Source of the DNA: Stenomitos frigidus ULC18
GTDB lineage: Bacteria; Cyanobacteriota; Cyanobacteriia; Leptolyngbyales; Leptolyngbyaceae
Reading direction: 5' to 3'
NCBI RefSeq assembly: GCF_003003795.1
Contig: NZ_PVWK01000102.1
Location: forward strand, 1 to 46,554
DNA: 46,554 nucleotides
Shown: one piece after another, positions 1 to 8,188 of the stretch
Layout of the letters: each line of letters opens with the position of its first letter
Position numbering within the stretch: position 1 is the first letter of the stretch
The notes under the pieces: model-generated
The model's input: the letters and a program-made list of their open reading frames with translations, nothing else
Databases searched by the model: none
Told to the model about the DNA's origin: nothing
Program-made: the position numbers and the translations under genes

Positions 1-977
1 ATTCGGGAACTGCGAAAGCGGGACTGAATGTTGGCCTGACGCCATGTCGCTTTACGTACTTTTGCGTAAAAGAACCCCACTCGCACATTCTGCCGTCCGC
101 CATCGGGAATAGTTTTGGGATCAAAGCGCCATTTGGAAAAGGTTTCTAAGGTTTCTCGATCCAGATCAGAGTTACCACTCGATTGCCGCAGGCGAACATT
201 CGTGACTCTGCCATCGGAACCAATGTCGTAGGTGACGCGCGGACTGCCTTCAGAACCGCGATATTTTGGTTTGGGACATTCTAAGCAAACGGGTTGCGGG
301 GCACGATCGCTCTTAGGTGGAGCCGTTCGCGTGGCGGTTTCGTCCGGTTTGCCCGCCGGATCGCCGTTCACCTGTCCATCCGATTGTCCATTGGGGACTC
401 CCCCCGCTTTACCGTCTTCCTGTTCACCTGGTTGTCCATTTGGTTTACCAGTCGGCTTGCCATTAAGATTAAACCCAGCGCCAAATCCACCGAAGCCAAA
501 GCCAAACCCTTGACCGTCTGGGCTAGTGATGGGACCAGAACCGCCAGATTGGGTAGGGTTTTCACCCGTTTGATTGGTGAGGGGAGTTACAGGATCGTTT
601 GGCGACGCAGGGGCATCTTTACCAGGGGCATCTTGTCCGGCAGGCAGAGGAGCTTGGCTGGATGGGGCAAGCGGCAGAGGAGCAGGCGCAAGCTGAGCCG
701 CGATCGCCACGTCCTGAGCGGTGGCAACGGCAGTAGGGGGTTCGGGTGGGTCAGCGACCATCTTTTCGACGGTGGGTGGGTCAACAGGCGCATCTTCTAC
801 CACAACTTCCAAGTCATCCTCGTAGGCTGGAATGGCCGGATTCCAGAAGTTACCAACCTGCACCGTCATGGCGATGGCGTGCGCCATCAACGAACCAAGT
901 ACGCTGCATCCCAGAAAGAGCTTGAGTACTCTCTGTTCCTTGTGGCGTTGGTGCAGGATGCGTTCAGAGGGCTTCAT
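1..977 (-). CDS. tonB: TonB-family energy transducer, 3' end beyond window
   Basis: The frame is open from the ATG at 977 down to base 1 (325 codons), so the C-terminus is missing. Residues about 19-39 form one membrane segment after a basic start. A long Pro/Gly/Asn-rich linker (about 45-220) would span the periplasm. A TonB_C domain follows from about 226, seen as the stretches SEGSPRVTYDI, GRVTNVRLRQSSGNSDLD and FSKWRFDP. TonB proteins carry proton-motive energy from ExbB/ExbD to outer-membrane receptors. The start overlaps the exbD stop as ATGA, and only C-rich repeat DNA lies before it, so translation probably depends on coupling to exbD. The likely client is the receptor at 2618-4981. 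The family call is firm; the exact end is not visible. Confidence 0.9.
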   Translation of the reverse strand, partial: MKPSERILHQRHKEQRVLKLFLGCSVLGSLMAHAIAMTVQVGNFWNPAIPAYEDDLEVVVEDAPVDPPTVEKMVADPPEPPTAVATAQDVAIAAQLAPAPLPLAPSSQAPLPAGQDAPGKDAPASPNDPVTPLTNQTGENPTQSGGSGPITSPDGQGFGFGFGGFGAGFNLNGKPTGKPNGQPGEQEDGKAGGVPNGQSDGQVNGDPAGKPDETATRTAPPKSDRAPQPVCLECPKPKYRGSEGSPRVTYDIGSDGRVTNVRLRQSSGNSDLDRETLETFSKWRFDPKTIPDGGRQNVRVGFFYAKVRKATWRQANIQSRFRSSR

Positions 978-1417
978 GGGCGGGGTGAGGGGTTGGGGGT
1001 GAGGGGTTGGGAGGAATGGCGGGTGGCGATCGCGAGTTTAGCTCCAGGAATTTGGCGAATTTGATCCATTACCGCGATGACGTGGTCGTGAGTAACAGAG
1101 CCATCTGCATTCAGCACCACCACCAAATCTTGACCAGGTTGAGCAAGTTGCTTGATTGAGTTCGGCAACGATGTTAACCCGATTGCATTCTTGTTGAGAA
1201 AGAGATTACCTTGTTTATCTAACGTGACGGTGGCGCGAACTGTTTTTTGTGGTTTCGCCGATTGAGCTTTGGGCAGGTTAACAGTTAAGCCTTCAAAGCG
1301 TCCCAAAACCAGTGTAGACATGATGAAAAACGTGAGAATGGCAAAGATCACATCGATCATCGGCACAATGTTAATTTGGGGTGGCACATCAGGTTCAATG
1401 GGCATTCGTCGTCGCAT
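974..1417 (-). CDS. exbD: Biopolymer transporter ExbD
   Basis: The product is 147 aa with a single N-terminal membrane helix (about 14-40) containing Asp22 in PMIDVIF. This matches the protonatable Asp of the ExbD/TolR family. A periplasmic domain follows. The protein works with ExbB as the proton-driven motor for TonB in the inner membrane. Its start lies inside exbB (23-nt overlap) and its stop overlaps the tonB start (4 nt), so the three genes form a tight operon. The last dozen residues (ending PLTPNPSPRP) are encoded by a G-rich simple repeat and look like a late extension, not part of the fold. Confidence 0.93.
   Translation of the reverse strand: MRRRMPIEPDVPPQINIVPMIDVIFAILTFFIMSTLVLGRFEGLTVNLPKAQSAKPQKTVRATVTLDKQGNLFLNKNAIGLTSLPNSIKQLAQPGQDLVVVLNADGSVTHDHVIAVMDQIRQIPGAKLAIATRHSSQPLTPNPSPRP
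978..1014. repeat. G-rich simple repeat at exbD 3' end
   Basis: The block reads as imperfect copies of GGGGTGAGGGGTTGG. Such heptamer-like G-rich repeats are common in filamentous cyanobacteria. It encodes the Pro/Ser/Thr/Asn tail of ExbD and lies directly before the tonB start. Confidence 0.75.
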
Positions 1418-2057
1418 AGAATGCCTCCCGTTGTAATTTGAGATGTCGTCGGTGGATTAATTCTAATTCTGCTGCGTATTCTTGAATCAAGGCAAGTTGT
1501 CGCAGGTAAAAGCCCCGAAACAGGTTGGCAAAAAACAGGGTGAATACAGCGACGACCAACCCAAAAGCAGTAGATACCAGGGCTTCGCTGATGCCTGAAG
1601 TGACTCCGGCAGTTTTGGTGCCGCCAATGTCGCCCAGGTTGAGGGCAGAAAAGGAACGGATTAACCCCAACACAGTTCCCAACAAGCCCAGCAGAGGCGA
1701 CAGGGTGACGATGGTATCAAAGATGTTGCTGAAGCGTTTGAGCACTGGAACCTCGGCTTGAATAGCACCGTCGATCGCCAGGGCAAATTCTTCGGGTTCA
1801 GCATCTTCTAAAGATAGGGCTTTGAAAAAAATGCGGGCGATGGGGAGATCAACGTTACGGTCTAATTTCTCGATTGCCAATTTGGGATCATCTCGATACA
1901 ACACTAATACATCTTTGATCACCCGTTCTTGACGACGGTTAAGCCGTCCCCAAAACACAATGCGTTCGGCAATCAGCGCGATCGCCGTGATGGAAAACAA
2001 CAGCAAAGGAATCGCTACAATTCCTGCTGCCATTAAGATTTCGCCCACTCTTTGCAT
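1395..2057 (-). CDS. exbB: MotA/TolQ/ExbB proton channel protein
   Basis: The product is 220 aa with three membrane segments at about 7-33, 116-135 and 158-184, the ExbB/TolQ topology. The segment containing PLLGLLGTVLG and the later STAFGLVVA are family signatures that line the proton path. It forms the stator channel with ExbD and energises TonB. It is the first gene of the leftward exbB-exbD-tonB operon and overlaps exbD by 23 nt. It is transcribed away from the receptor gene at 2618, so the 0.5-kb region between them should carry both promoters. I saw no clear operator for a metal-sensing repressor there. Confidence 0.93.
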   Translation of the reverse strand: MQRVGEILMAAGIVAIPLLLFSITAIALIAERIVFWGRLNRRQERVIKDVLVLYRDDPKLAIEKLDRNVDLPIARIFFKALSLEDAEPEEFALAIDGAIQAEVPVLKRFSNIFDTIVTLSPLLGLLGTVLGLIRSFSALNLGDIGGTKTAGVTSGISEALVSTAFGLVVAVFTLFFANLFRGFYLRQLALIQEYAAELELIHRRHLKLQREAFYATTNAH

Positions 2058-2197
2058 AAATCACTCTGAATTAGCTTGCTCAAACACCCTACTGCAAAAC
2101 ATATTGCACATTAATGTTCTATGGAGTTGAGAGCAAATAACAATCCTACCAGGGGGGATATAACCAGAAATTTATCTGTAGATTTGAGCCAGCCAGT

Positions 2198-2377
2198 TTG
2201 CAATTAAATGACACGGGCTTTGGTGCAGATGTTCATACTGGTTTGTGCTATCGAGGCACTACGCTCAACCAAAACCTGTTCGTGCTAAACGGGCGACCGC
2301 TCAATACCATCATCAGCACTTACCACGGTGCCACCGATTTAAACCATATTTTGACCAGTGGCATCGATCGCCCTCAG
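2198..2377 (+). pseudogene. Relic of a TonB-dependent receptor plug domain
   Basis: This short frame translates to a plug-like stretch: YRGTTLNQNLFVLNGRPLN, then ISTYHGATDLN, then SGIDRP. Plug domains of TonB-dependent receptors have the same order: RG, then NQ..L.L.NGRP.N, then DL..I....I(D/E)R. The match stops where the I-E-V-L-x-G-P continuation should come. There is no signal peptide before it and no barrel after it. The closest start codon in frame is a TTG at 2198. It is probably a remnant of an older receptor gene left upstream of the intact one. The identification rests on pattern alone. Confidence 0.5.
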
Positions 2378-2617
2378 AAAAATTCTAATAGCGCTGATTT
2401 TTGTTGAGCTTATCCCCACCCAGGGCATAGTATCTCCTTGCTTTCATTGATAACATCTACAGAACAATAAAACTGGTGAAAACCTTTTACCAGCTCGCTT
2501 CTAGTATTTCAGACTTAATTTGAAGCTGATGAAATCAGCATTTTATATGGCAATGTTTTGGAAATCAAATTGATTTTCAAAGCGCTGACGTTGTTTGATG
2601 TGTGTGAGGACTGGGTA
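2378..2617. promoter_or_regulatory. Leader region of the receptor gene with two small stem-loops
   Basis: There is no gene here. A perfect 6-bp stem with a GAA loop lies at 2525-2539 (GCTGAT/ATCAGC). A weaker hairpin (CTGGTGAAAA against TTTTACCAG) lies near 2473-2493. The ribosome-binding sequence GAGGA at 2606-2610 sits 7 nt before the ATG at 2618 and decides that start. I looked for the cobalamin riboswitch core and did not find it. Confidence 0.4.
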
Positions 2618-4981
2618 ATGCAACGGTTAGGAATATATGGGGCGAGTGTTGTCGCGGTCGTCGCGACGGCCGCGCAGCCTGCTTGGGCACAAGTTGTGCA
2701 GGTTACGGGTGTAGAAGTTCGAGCTGTGGATCAAGGCATTGAAGTGGTATTGCAAGCGGCAGGTGGAACCCTGGCGACCGCAACTCCAACCCGTGACCAG
2801 AATGTGTTTACGGTAGATATGAACAATGCCCAATTACAGTTACCGGGCGGTCAGCCATTTGAGCGAGCTAAGCCATTGGCCGGCATCTCCAATATTTCTG
2901 TAACTCAACTGGGTGAATCCACCCTTCGGATTGCGATTACGGGAGAGACGCAAGCACCGAATGTGAAAATAGTCCAGAGCGATCGCGGCTTAGTCCTGGC
3001 CGTGACTCCAGGGAGCGCGGTGGAGGAAGAGGAAGAAGAAGTGACCGTAGTGGGAACCCGAAGACGGACGTTGCGTTCAGAAACTCCCGCCACCGTTGAG
3101 GTGAAAACAGAGGAAGAAATTCGGCGAGAACAACCCCTCGCCCGCACCATTGCCGAAAACCTGCAAACCCTACCCGGTATTTCTTTGAATCGGTTGGGTT
3201 TAGTCACAACGAACCTCAACATCCGAGGCTTGACTGGAGAGCGAATTGGCTTACTGGTAGATGGTCTGCGGGTGCCAAATCGCCAGTTTGGTCCACCCTT
3301 CGGCAACTACGATCCATTTCGGATTGAGCGGATTGAAGTTTTGAAAGGTCCGGCTTCGTCAATTTATGGAGCCGATGCCTTTGGGGGAGTGGTTTCTTTG
3401 ACCACGACTTCTCCCCGCCCCGATCGCCCGTTTCGAGTTCGCACAAATTTGTTTGGCGGTGGGTATGGCGAATTTGTCGCCAATGGAGAAGTGCAAGGAC
3501 CAAATTTCATTGTGGGTGCTTCTACTCGGCGGGGAGGTGATGCTCGCGATGGCAACGGGAATCGCATTCCCTTAGGCACTACCTATGAAATTTTTGATGT
3601 CTACGCTGCCGGACGAGCCGACATTAGCCCGATTGAGCGGCTAGAGGTGCGCTTCGATCGCTACCGCCAAAATGACGTAGACTTGCCCGGATTCGCCAGT
3701 GATCCTACCAGTGTCTTCCAAATTACGGCTGCTAGAAACGTCTTTCAGAATAATGATAACTACTCACTGGCGTACATTAACGAGGGCGTACCTGGTGGAA
3801 CCAACTTCTCCGTTCGCACTTCTTATCAACAGTTCAAAGACCAGACTAACCTCAACAACTTACTCTCAATTCCGGGTCGAGTCGTGAATCGGGGGCCTTT
3901 TCTGCCCCCTCTAGTCATTCCGCCACTCCAGATTCCTGGCTTTTCATCCAGCAACTTTCTGACAGAAACCGTTAGCGTTTCGGCGCAGGGCAACACGCCC
4001 ATCGGCTCTGCTATTCTCACTTATGGCTATGACTTCAGCCGTGATAGTAATGCTTCGCAAGATTTGGTGACGAACCTATCCGGTCCCTTAACGACTCGCA
4101 CCTTCAACGGGATTTTTCTACAATCGTCTTACACTGTGGTGCCACCTCTCACCCTAGCAGGCGGTATCCGGTTTGATACGTTTGACTCCACCAGTAATCG
4201 CAGTCGCGATCGCAATGATAGTGCTGTCACCTTCAACGCTGGAGCAATCTATCGCATCACCAATGAATTCGCCGTTCGCGGTAATTTTGCCCAGGGGTTC
4301 CGTCCACCCACACTCCTGACGTTATTTGGCAGTAACATTGATGGCTCCTTCTTCGCGCCCACTCGTGGTCCGATCGTCTCCAATCCCAATTTAGAGCCAG
4401 AACGAGCCAACAACTTTGACCTTGGCTTAAACTACTCTTCCGGCTCTTTTCGAGGTGGAGTGACGTACTTCCGCAATGACATTTCTAACTTTTTGGGATT
4501 TACCGCGATTAGGTCTCGCCCGACTGCCGCTGGATTCGCCAGCTTCCAAACCGCGAACAAGCGAGTGATTTTGCAAGGCGTGGAAGTGACAGCCGCTTAC
4601 CTTTTCAGTCCACAATGGGCATTAGAAGGAAACCTCACCTACTTTGATAGCCGCGATACGTCTGGTGTGCCGTTACAGCAACTCGAAGTGCTACCCACCA
4701 CGGCTCTGGTGCGGTTGCGGTATGATGACGGTCGCTTCAGCGGCTTTTTGCAATCCCGCATTTTCGGCGGACAAGGCACCGTGCTTTTAGCAAACAATGT
4801 TTTAGGTAAAGGTAGCCCTGCCGCGACCGTATTTGATTTTCAGGTGGGCTACCGCTTTACTCCTGGCGCTCAAGTCACCCTCAGCATCGAAAATATGTTT
4901 AATGCCGATTACGTCTTCCCCACCGTCAACCTATCCGCCCCCGGAATCCGGTCCCTAATTGGTCTCCGCATCGATTTTTGA
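2618..4981 (+). CDS. AMIN-domain TonB-dependent outer-membrane receptor
   Basis: The product is 787 aa from the ATG at 2618. A longer frame from a TTG at 2558 exists, but the ATG has GAGGA 7 nt upstream and begins a clear signal peptide (cleavage likely after AWA, residue 24). Residues about 26-135 form an AMIN domain, common in cyanobacterial receptors and thought to bind cell-wall polymers. An acidic run and a TonB-box-like VTVVGT follow near 142. The plug has NIRGLTGERIGLLVDGLRVP and RIERIEVLKGPASSIYGADA. The remainder is a beta barrel ending in Phe, as outer-membrane proteins do. It would import a chelate or corrinoid powered by the adjacent TonB-ExbBD. The ECF and CobN neighbours suggest cobalt, corrinoid or porphyrin; the substrate is not shown by sequence. 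Confidence 0.93.
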   Translation: MQRLGIYGASVVAVVATAAQPAWAQVVQVTGVEVRAVDQGIEVVLQAAGGTLATATPTRDQNVFTVDMNNAQLQLPGGQPFERAKPLAGISNISVTQLGESTLRIAITGETQAPNVKIVQSDRGLVLAVTPGSAVEEEEEEVTVVGTRRRTLRSETPATVEVKTEEEIRREQPLARTIAENLQTLPGISLNRLGLVTTNLNIRGLTGERIGLLVDGLRVPNRQFGPPFGNYDPFRIERIEVLKGPASSIYGADAFGGVVSLTTTSPRPDRPFRVRTNLFGGGYGEFVANGEVQGPNFIVGASTRRGGDARDGNGNRIPLGTTYEIFDVYAAGRADISPIERLEVRFDRYRQNDVDLPGFASDPTSVFQITAARNVFQNNDNYSLAYINEGVPGGTNFSVRTSYQQFKDQTNLNNLLSIPGRVVNRGPFLPPLVIPPLQIPGFSSSNFLTETVSVSAQGNTPIGSAILTYGYDFSRDSNASQDLVTNLSGPLTTRTFNGIFLQSSYTVVPPLTLAGGIRFDTFDSTSNRSRDRNDSAVTFNAGAIYRITNEFAVRGNFAQGFRPPTLLTLFGSNIDGSFFAPTRGPIVSNPNLEPERANNFDLGLNYSSGSFRGGVTYFRNDISNFLGFTAIRSRPTAAGFASFQTANKRVILQGVEVTAAYLFSPQWALEGNLTYFDSRDTSGVPLQQLEVLPTTALVRLRYDDGRFSGFLQSRIFGGQGTVLLANNVLGKGSPAATVFDFQVGYRFTPGAQVTLSIENMFNADYVFPTVNLSAPGIRSLIGLRIDF

Positions 4982-5010
4982 GTCTTTATGAACGGTTGCA
5001 AACGCCCTTA

Positions 5011-5043
5011 CCATCCCTCTACTTCCCCACTCCCTACTCCCTC
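5011..5043. repeat. Pyrimidine-rich simple repeat before the ECF S gene
   Basis: The block is CCCTACT/CCCCACT-like. It makes an apparent N-terminal extension from a TTG at 4978 read as low-complexity residues, which argues for the ATG at 5044 as the true start of the next gene. Confidence 0.6.
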
Positions 5044-5589
5044 ATGAAACCCTGGACACTCAAAGACTATGTTTTTGCAGCCTTCATGACCATTGGTATT
5101 GCCGTTGCCTCTGCGATCGCGGTGCCACTCACCTTAGGCATTCCCTTACCTGGTGTTCGCACGATTGTTTGGGCACCCTTTGGCGGCATTTTTCTCACCC
5201 TGGGGATGGCTCGACTACAACGCAGTGGGAGCGTTGCCTTGATGATTGGGACCTTGGCGTTGCTGCTCAGTCGGTTGTCGTGGATCATTACGGCCTTTCT
5301 GGTAATTTCCCTGGTGATTACCGAAATTATGATGCTAGTGCGAGGAGGCTACCGCAGCAAGTTTAATCGCTTACTCGGAAATGTAATCTTCTTTGCCAGT
5401 ACGACGGTAACGGGAGCGCTCATTGGTGCCTACACTGCGTCTCCAGGTCTCACCCAATGGCTATCTCAACCGTGGATTTTGTTGCCGATGACACTCCTCT
5501 CTGGTTTAGCTGGGGCGATCGGCTGGTGGTTAGGTGAACTGGTGATTAAGCAACTGCAACGAGCTGGAAAACTGGATGTCGATCGCTAG
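5044..5589 (+). CDS. ECF transporter S component (substrate-binding membrane subunit)
   Basis: The product is 181 aa with about six membrane helices, including YVFAAFMTIGIAVASAIAV, FGGIFLTLGMA, WIITAFLVISLVI and LLSGLAGAIGWWLG. This small, very hydrophobic six-helix shape is that of S components of energy-coupling factor importers. The EcfT (14-nt overlap) and EcfA genes directly downstream confirm the role. It resembles the MptD-like group more than the vitamin-specific families I can recall, so the substrate is open. Co-location with a TonB receptor and CobN suggests a cobalt- or tetrapyrrole-related compound. I chose the ATG at 5044 over the overlapping TTG at 4978 because the extra residues come from a simple repeat. 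Confidence 0.75.
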   Translation: MKPWTLKDYVFAAFMTIGIAVASAIAVPLTLGIPLPGVRTIVWAPFGGIFLTLGMARLQRSGSVALMIGTLALLLSRLSWIITAFLVISLVITEIMMLVRGGYRSKFNRLLGNVIFFASTTVTGALIGAYTASPGLTQWLSQPWILLPMTLLSGLAGAIGWWLGELVIKQLQRAGKLDVDR

Positions 5590-6301
5590 GGCTTCATCGA
5601 AATCTCCAGGTTTTCTAACCAGAGTCAAACCACTGGCAAAAATCATTGTCAGTTTGGTCATCACGGGCATGGCATTCTCGGTGAAAAATGTGTGGGCAAT
5701 GGGTGTTTTGGCGGCGGTGTTAGTGGTGTTGCTCATGCTGTGTATCACCCGTCAAAACATTCGCCAGATCGGGCAAGGGATGATTGCTGGAACGATCGCG
5801 TTGCTGTTGTTTGTGGCGATCGGCACGTTGCTCCTGAACAATGTTCAAGCTGCGTTGCTGTACGGGTTACGTCTGGTTGCAATTTTGCTGCCCACGCCTC
5901 TACTTGCCCTCACTACTCCTCCAGCCGATTTAGTTCGGGCACTTCAGGCAGCAAAACTGCCATCGTTTCTCATTTTGAGTTTGATGCTGACCTGGCGATT
6001 TTTGCCCATCATTCAACAGGAGTCACAGCGCATTCTGGAGGCAAATCAATTACGGGGAGTCGATATCAGCCGTCAACCGCAGCATTGGTTTGCCGGATTA
6101 TTTGTGCCACTCATCTTTCGCATTGTTAGCTATGCCGATGATGTCACAATTGGTTTGGAGACGAGGGGATATGATCCCAACGCAACTCGGAGTATGAGTC
6201 AACCCTTGGTCTGGCAGCTACGCGATACTCTATTCGTAATCGGTTCTGTATTAGTGGTGGTATTGGTCGGATATTTAGATTCAGTCAATGCAGGAGGATA
6301 A
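5576..6301 (+). CDS. ecfT: ECF transporter transmembrane subunit EcfT
   Basis: The product is 241 aa with an N-terminal helical bundle (for example LAKIIVSLVITGMAFSV and LLLFVAIGTLLL) and a cytoplasmic coupling region. That region has the two short Arg-Gly motifs expected in EcfT: ANQLRGVD and LETRGYDP. These dock onto the ATPases and couple ATP hydrolysis to toppling of the S component. The start overlaps the S gene by 14 nt, and the ATPase gene begins 10 nt after its stop, so the three are one operon. The family is firm; substrate identity depends on the S component. Confidence 0.87.
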   Translation: MSIARASSKSPGFLTRVKPLAKIIVSLVITGMAFSVKNVWAMGVLAAVLVVLLMLCITRQNIRQIGQGMIAGTIALLLFVAIGTLLLNNVQAALLYGLRLVAILLPTPLLALTTPPADLVRALQAAKLPSFLILSLMLTWRFLPIIQQESQRILEANQLRGVDISRQPQHWFAGLFVPLIFRIVSYADDVTIGLETRGYDPNATRSMSQPLVWQLRDTLFVIGSVLVVVLVGYLDSVNAGG

Positions 6302-6310
6302 TTCAATAGA

Positions 6311-7669
6311 ATGCCTTCTCTGCTAACCATTACTGATTTGTCCTTTACCCATATCGGTCGATCTCAACCCACGATCAACCCCATCCACCTCACTCTACAG
6401 GTGGGAGAAATTGTATTGATTGCCGGGGCAACGGGAAGTGGTAAAAGCACATTGCTCAACTGCATTGCCGGTATTTCACCGATTCATACAGGCGGCACGC
6501 TCACCGGCAATATTCAATACAATCATGAATCGATTTTAGAGTGGTCAGTGCAGCAGCGATCGCGCATTTTAGGCATCGTTCTACAAAATGTGGAAACTCA
6601 ACTTTTTACCGACCAAGTCACTGAAGAACTAGCATTTGGGCTGGAGAATCTCAATCTTCCGCCCGCTCAGATCGGTCTTTTAACCAACGCGGCTTTGCAG
6701 GAATTTGGGCTAGAGTCCCAACGAAATTGGGCAATTACTCAACTCTCTGCCGGACAAAAACAACGCTTGATCCTGGCGTGTGTGCTGGCAATGAACCAAC
6801 CCCTGCTGTTGCTCGATGAACCCTTTGCCTACCTCGATCGCGCTGGGGCAGAATTATTATTACGCTTGCTCAAGCATCGCGCCACCCAAGGACAATCCAT
6901 TCTGCTGGTGGAGCATCGATTGGATTTGGTCAAGGACGTGTGCGATCGCGTTTTTCAGTTTGAGGCCGGTCATTTAGTCGAAGGGGGTAGGGCGTTGGCT
7001 TCCGTGAGCGTCAACCGAACGGGAGTAGAGAGTGAGGAAGCCATAAAACATGCCCCTTCCGGTTCTCACATTCTCCAGACGCAGAATGTGAGTTGGGGCG
7101 GGTATCCTGCCTTTCCTGATCTGGAAATTGGTCAGGGAGAAACGGTTTTACTGAAAGGAGACAATGGCTGTGGCAAAACGACATTGCTCAAACTGCTGTG
7201 TGGATTGTTGAAACCATCGACCGGAAAAATTAAACTATTCGGTCGCAATACGAGAAAACAGCGGGTCGTTCATATCGCCAAAACCGCTGGATTTGTTCTC
7301 CAAAATCCGAATCATCAGCTATTTGGTGATAGTGTGCGGCAGGAAGTCTTACAACCCGGAGTGACGACTCTGGCAGCGGAACAAATGTTGGAGCAGTTGA
7401 GGTTGAGCGATCGCGCTGAACAACATCCCCAATCGCTTTCTCAAGGACAAAAACGCCGATTGGCCCTGGGAGCAGTTCTCGTGCGTCAACCCCAACTCTG
7501 TTTGCTGGATGAAATTACCGTTGGACAAGATCCCCAATCCCTCAGCCTGATGCTAGAGGTATTGAGGAATTTCACCCAACAAGGCGGTACCCTGATCCTC
7601 ACCAGCCACGACCCGCAAGTGGCAGATTGTCTGAATGCCAGAGTGATCCAGATAGGATCTAGGGGCTAG
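6311..7669 (+). CDS. ECF transporter ATPase, two ABC domains fused
   Basis: The product is 452 aa holding two complete ABC ATPase domains. Domain 1 has Walker A GATGSGKST (39-47), signature LSAGQKQR and Walker B LLLLDEP. Domain 2, from about 250, has Walker A GDNGCGKTT, signature LSQGQKRR and Walker B LCLLDE. ECF importers normally need an A1/A2 pair; this gene supplies both halves in one chain. It ends the S-T-A operon. The last codons and stop lie at the edge of a CTAGGGG repeat (7659-7691), so the C-terminus was probably set by that repeat. Confidence 0.92.
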   Translation: MPSLLTITDLSFTHIGRSQPTINPIHLTLQVGEIVLIAGATGSGKSTLLNCIAGISPIHTGGTLTGNIQYNHESILEWSVQQRSRILGIVLQNVETQLFTDQVTEELAFGLENLNLPPAQIGLLTNAALQEFGLESQRNWAITQLSAGQKQRLILACVLAMNQPLLLLDEPFAYLDRAGAELLLRLLKHRATQGQSILLVEHRLDLVKDVCDRVFQFEAGHLVEGGRALASVSVNRTGVESEEAIKHAPSGSHILQTQNVSWGGYPAFPDLEIGQGETVLLKGDNGCGKTTLLKLLCGLLKPSTGKIKLFGRNTRKQRVVHIAKTAGFVLQNPNHQLFGDSVRQEVLQPGVTTLAAEQMLEQLRLSDRAEQHPQSLSQGQKRRLALGAVLVRQPQLCLLDEITVGQDPQSLSLMLEVLRNFTQQGGTLILTSHDPQVADCLNARVIQIGSRG

Positions 7670-7691
7670 GGGGGCTAGGGGCTAGGGGCTT
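7659..7691. repeat. CTAGGGG tandem repeat between convergent genes
   Basis: About four imperfect copies of CTAGGGG(G) fill the gap between the ecfA stop (7667-7669) and the VOC gene stop (7690-7692). The two genes converge here. No T-rich terminator hairpin is evident. Confidence 0.75.
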
Positions 7692-8064
7692 AGTGCGCTA
7701 TCCCTGCTCCTGCGGGTTGGGCGGCAGGTTGGAGCAAACTGAGCAAATGACCATCGGGAGTGCGGACGGCGGCAACTTTACCAAAGGAGGGTTCGCGGAC
7801 TCGACCTTCTAACTTCGCGCCCATTTCTTCCAGTTTGGTCAGCATGGCATAGACATCATCCACATGGAAACTGAGAATGGGCGTATCCCCAGCATTGTAG
7901 GTGTGTTCTGCGGAGTGCAGCGCGATCGTGGTGCCGCCTGCATCCAGTTCTGCCCAACCGGGGCTTGCCATTCTGACGGTTAAACCCAACCCTTCGCTGT
8001 AAAACTTTAACGTCGCTGGAATGTCTTTCACCATCAACATAATATGCTTGAATTCTGCCGTCAT
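7690..8064 (-). CDS. VOC (glyoxalase/bleomycin-resistance) family protein
   Basis: The product is 124 aa and fits the vicinal oxygen chelate fold. It shows FKHIMLMVKDIPATLKFYSE (first beta-alpha unit), GTTIALH, PILSFHVDDV and TPDGHLLSLLQP (second unit). His and Glu/Gln positions typical of metal ligands are present, but the reaction cannot be assigned; members include glyoxalases, dioxygenases and binding proteins. The Ala/Pro/Gly-rich last 14 residues fall outside the fold. It converges on ecfA and stands alone, about 120 nt from the hydrolase gene, which lies upstream in the same direction. Confidence 0.82.
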   Translation of the reverse strand: MTAEFKHIMLMVKDIPATLKFYSEGLGLTVRMASPGWAELDAGGTTIALHSAEHTYNAGDTPILSFHVDDVYAMLTKLEEMGAKLEGRVREPSFGKVAAVRTPDGHLLSLLQPAAQPAGAGIAH

Positions 8065-8188
8065 AGATTGCTCCTTATCGTTTCAATTGAGGATTACTAA
8101 CACTTACCTGCCGATGATTCGTTCAAAAGTTTCGTCAGTTGCTTCTTACCTTAAAGTAACTGTTCTTAGAATTGCAATACGAATGCCC

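Noticed and set aside
294-1064. 256-codon plus-strand frame
   Set aside because: It lies opposite the clear tonB and exbD frames, has no protein-like features, and is a shadow of GC-rich coding DNA.
2058-2617. Cobalamin riboswitch before the receptor gene, and likewise at 12949-13315 before cobN
   Set aside because: I looked on the relevant strands for the GCCACTG core and the B12 box and found no convincing match. A covariance-model search would settle it.
2558-2617. Extended TTG start for the receptor
   Set aside because: The ATG at 2618 has GAGGA at the right distance and starts a standard signal peptide; the extension would bury it.
4978-5043. Overlapping TTG start for the ECF S gene
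   Set aside because: The added residues are encoded by a simple pyrimidine repeat, and no ribosome site precedes the TTG.
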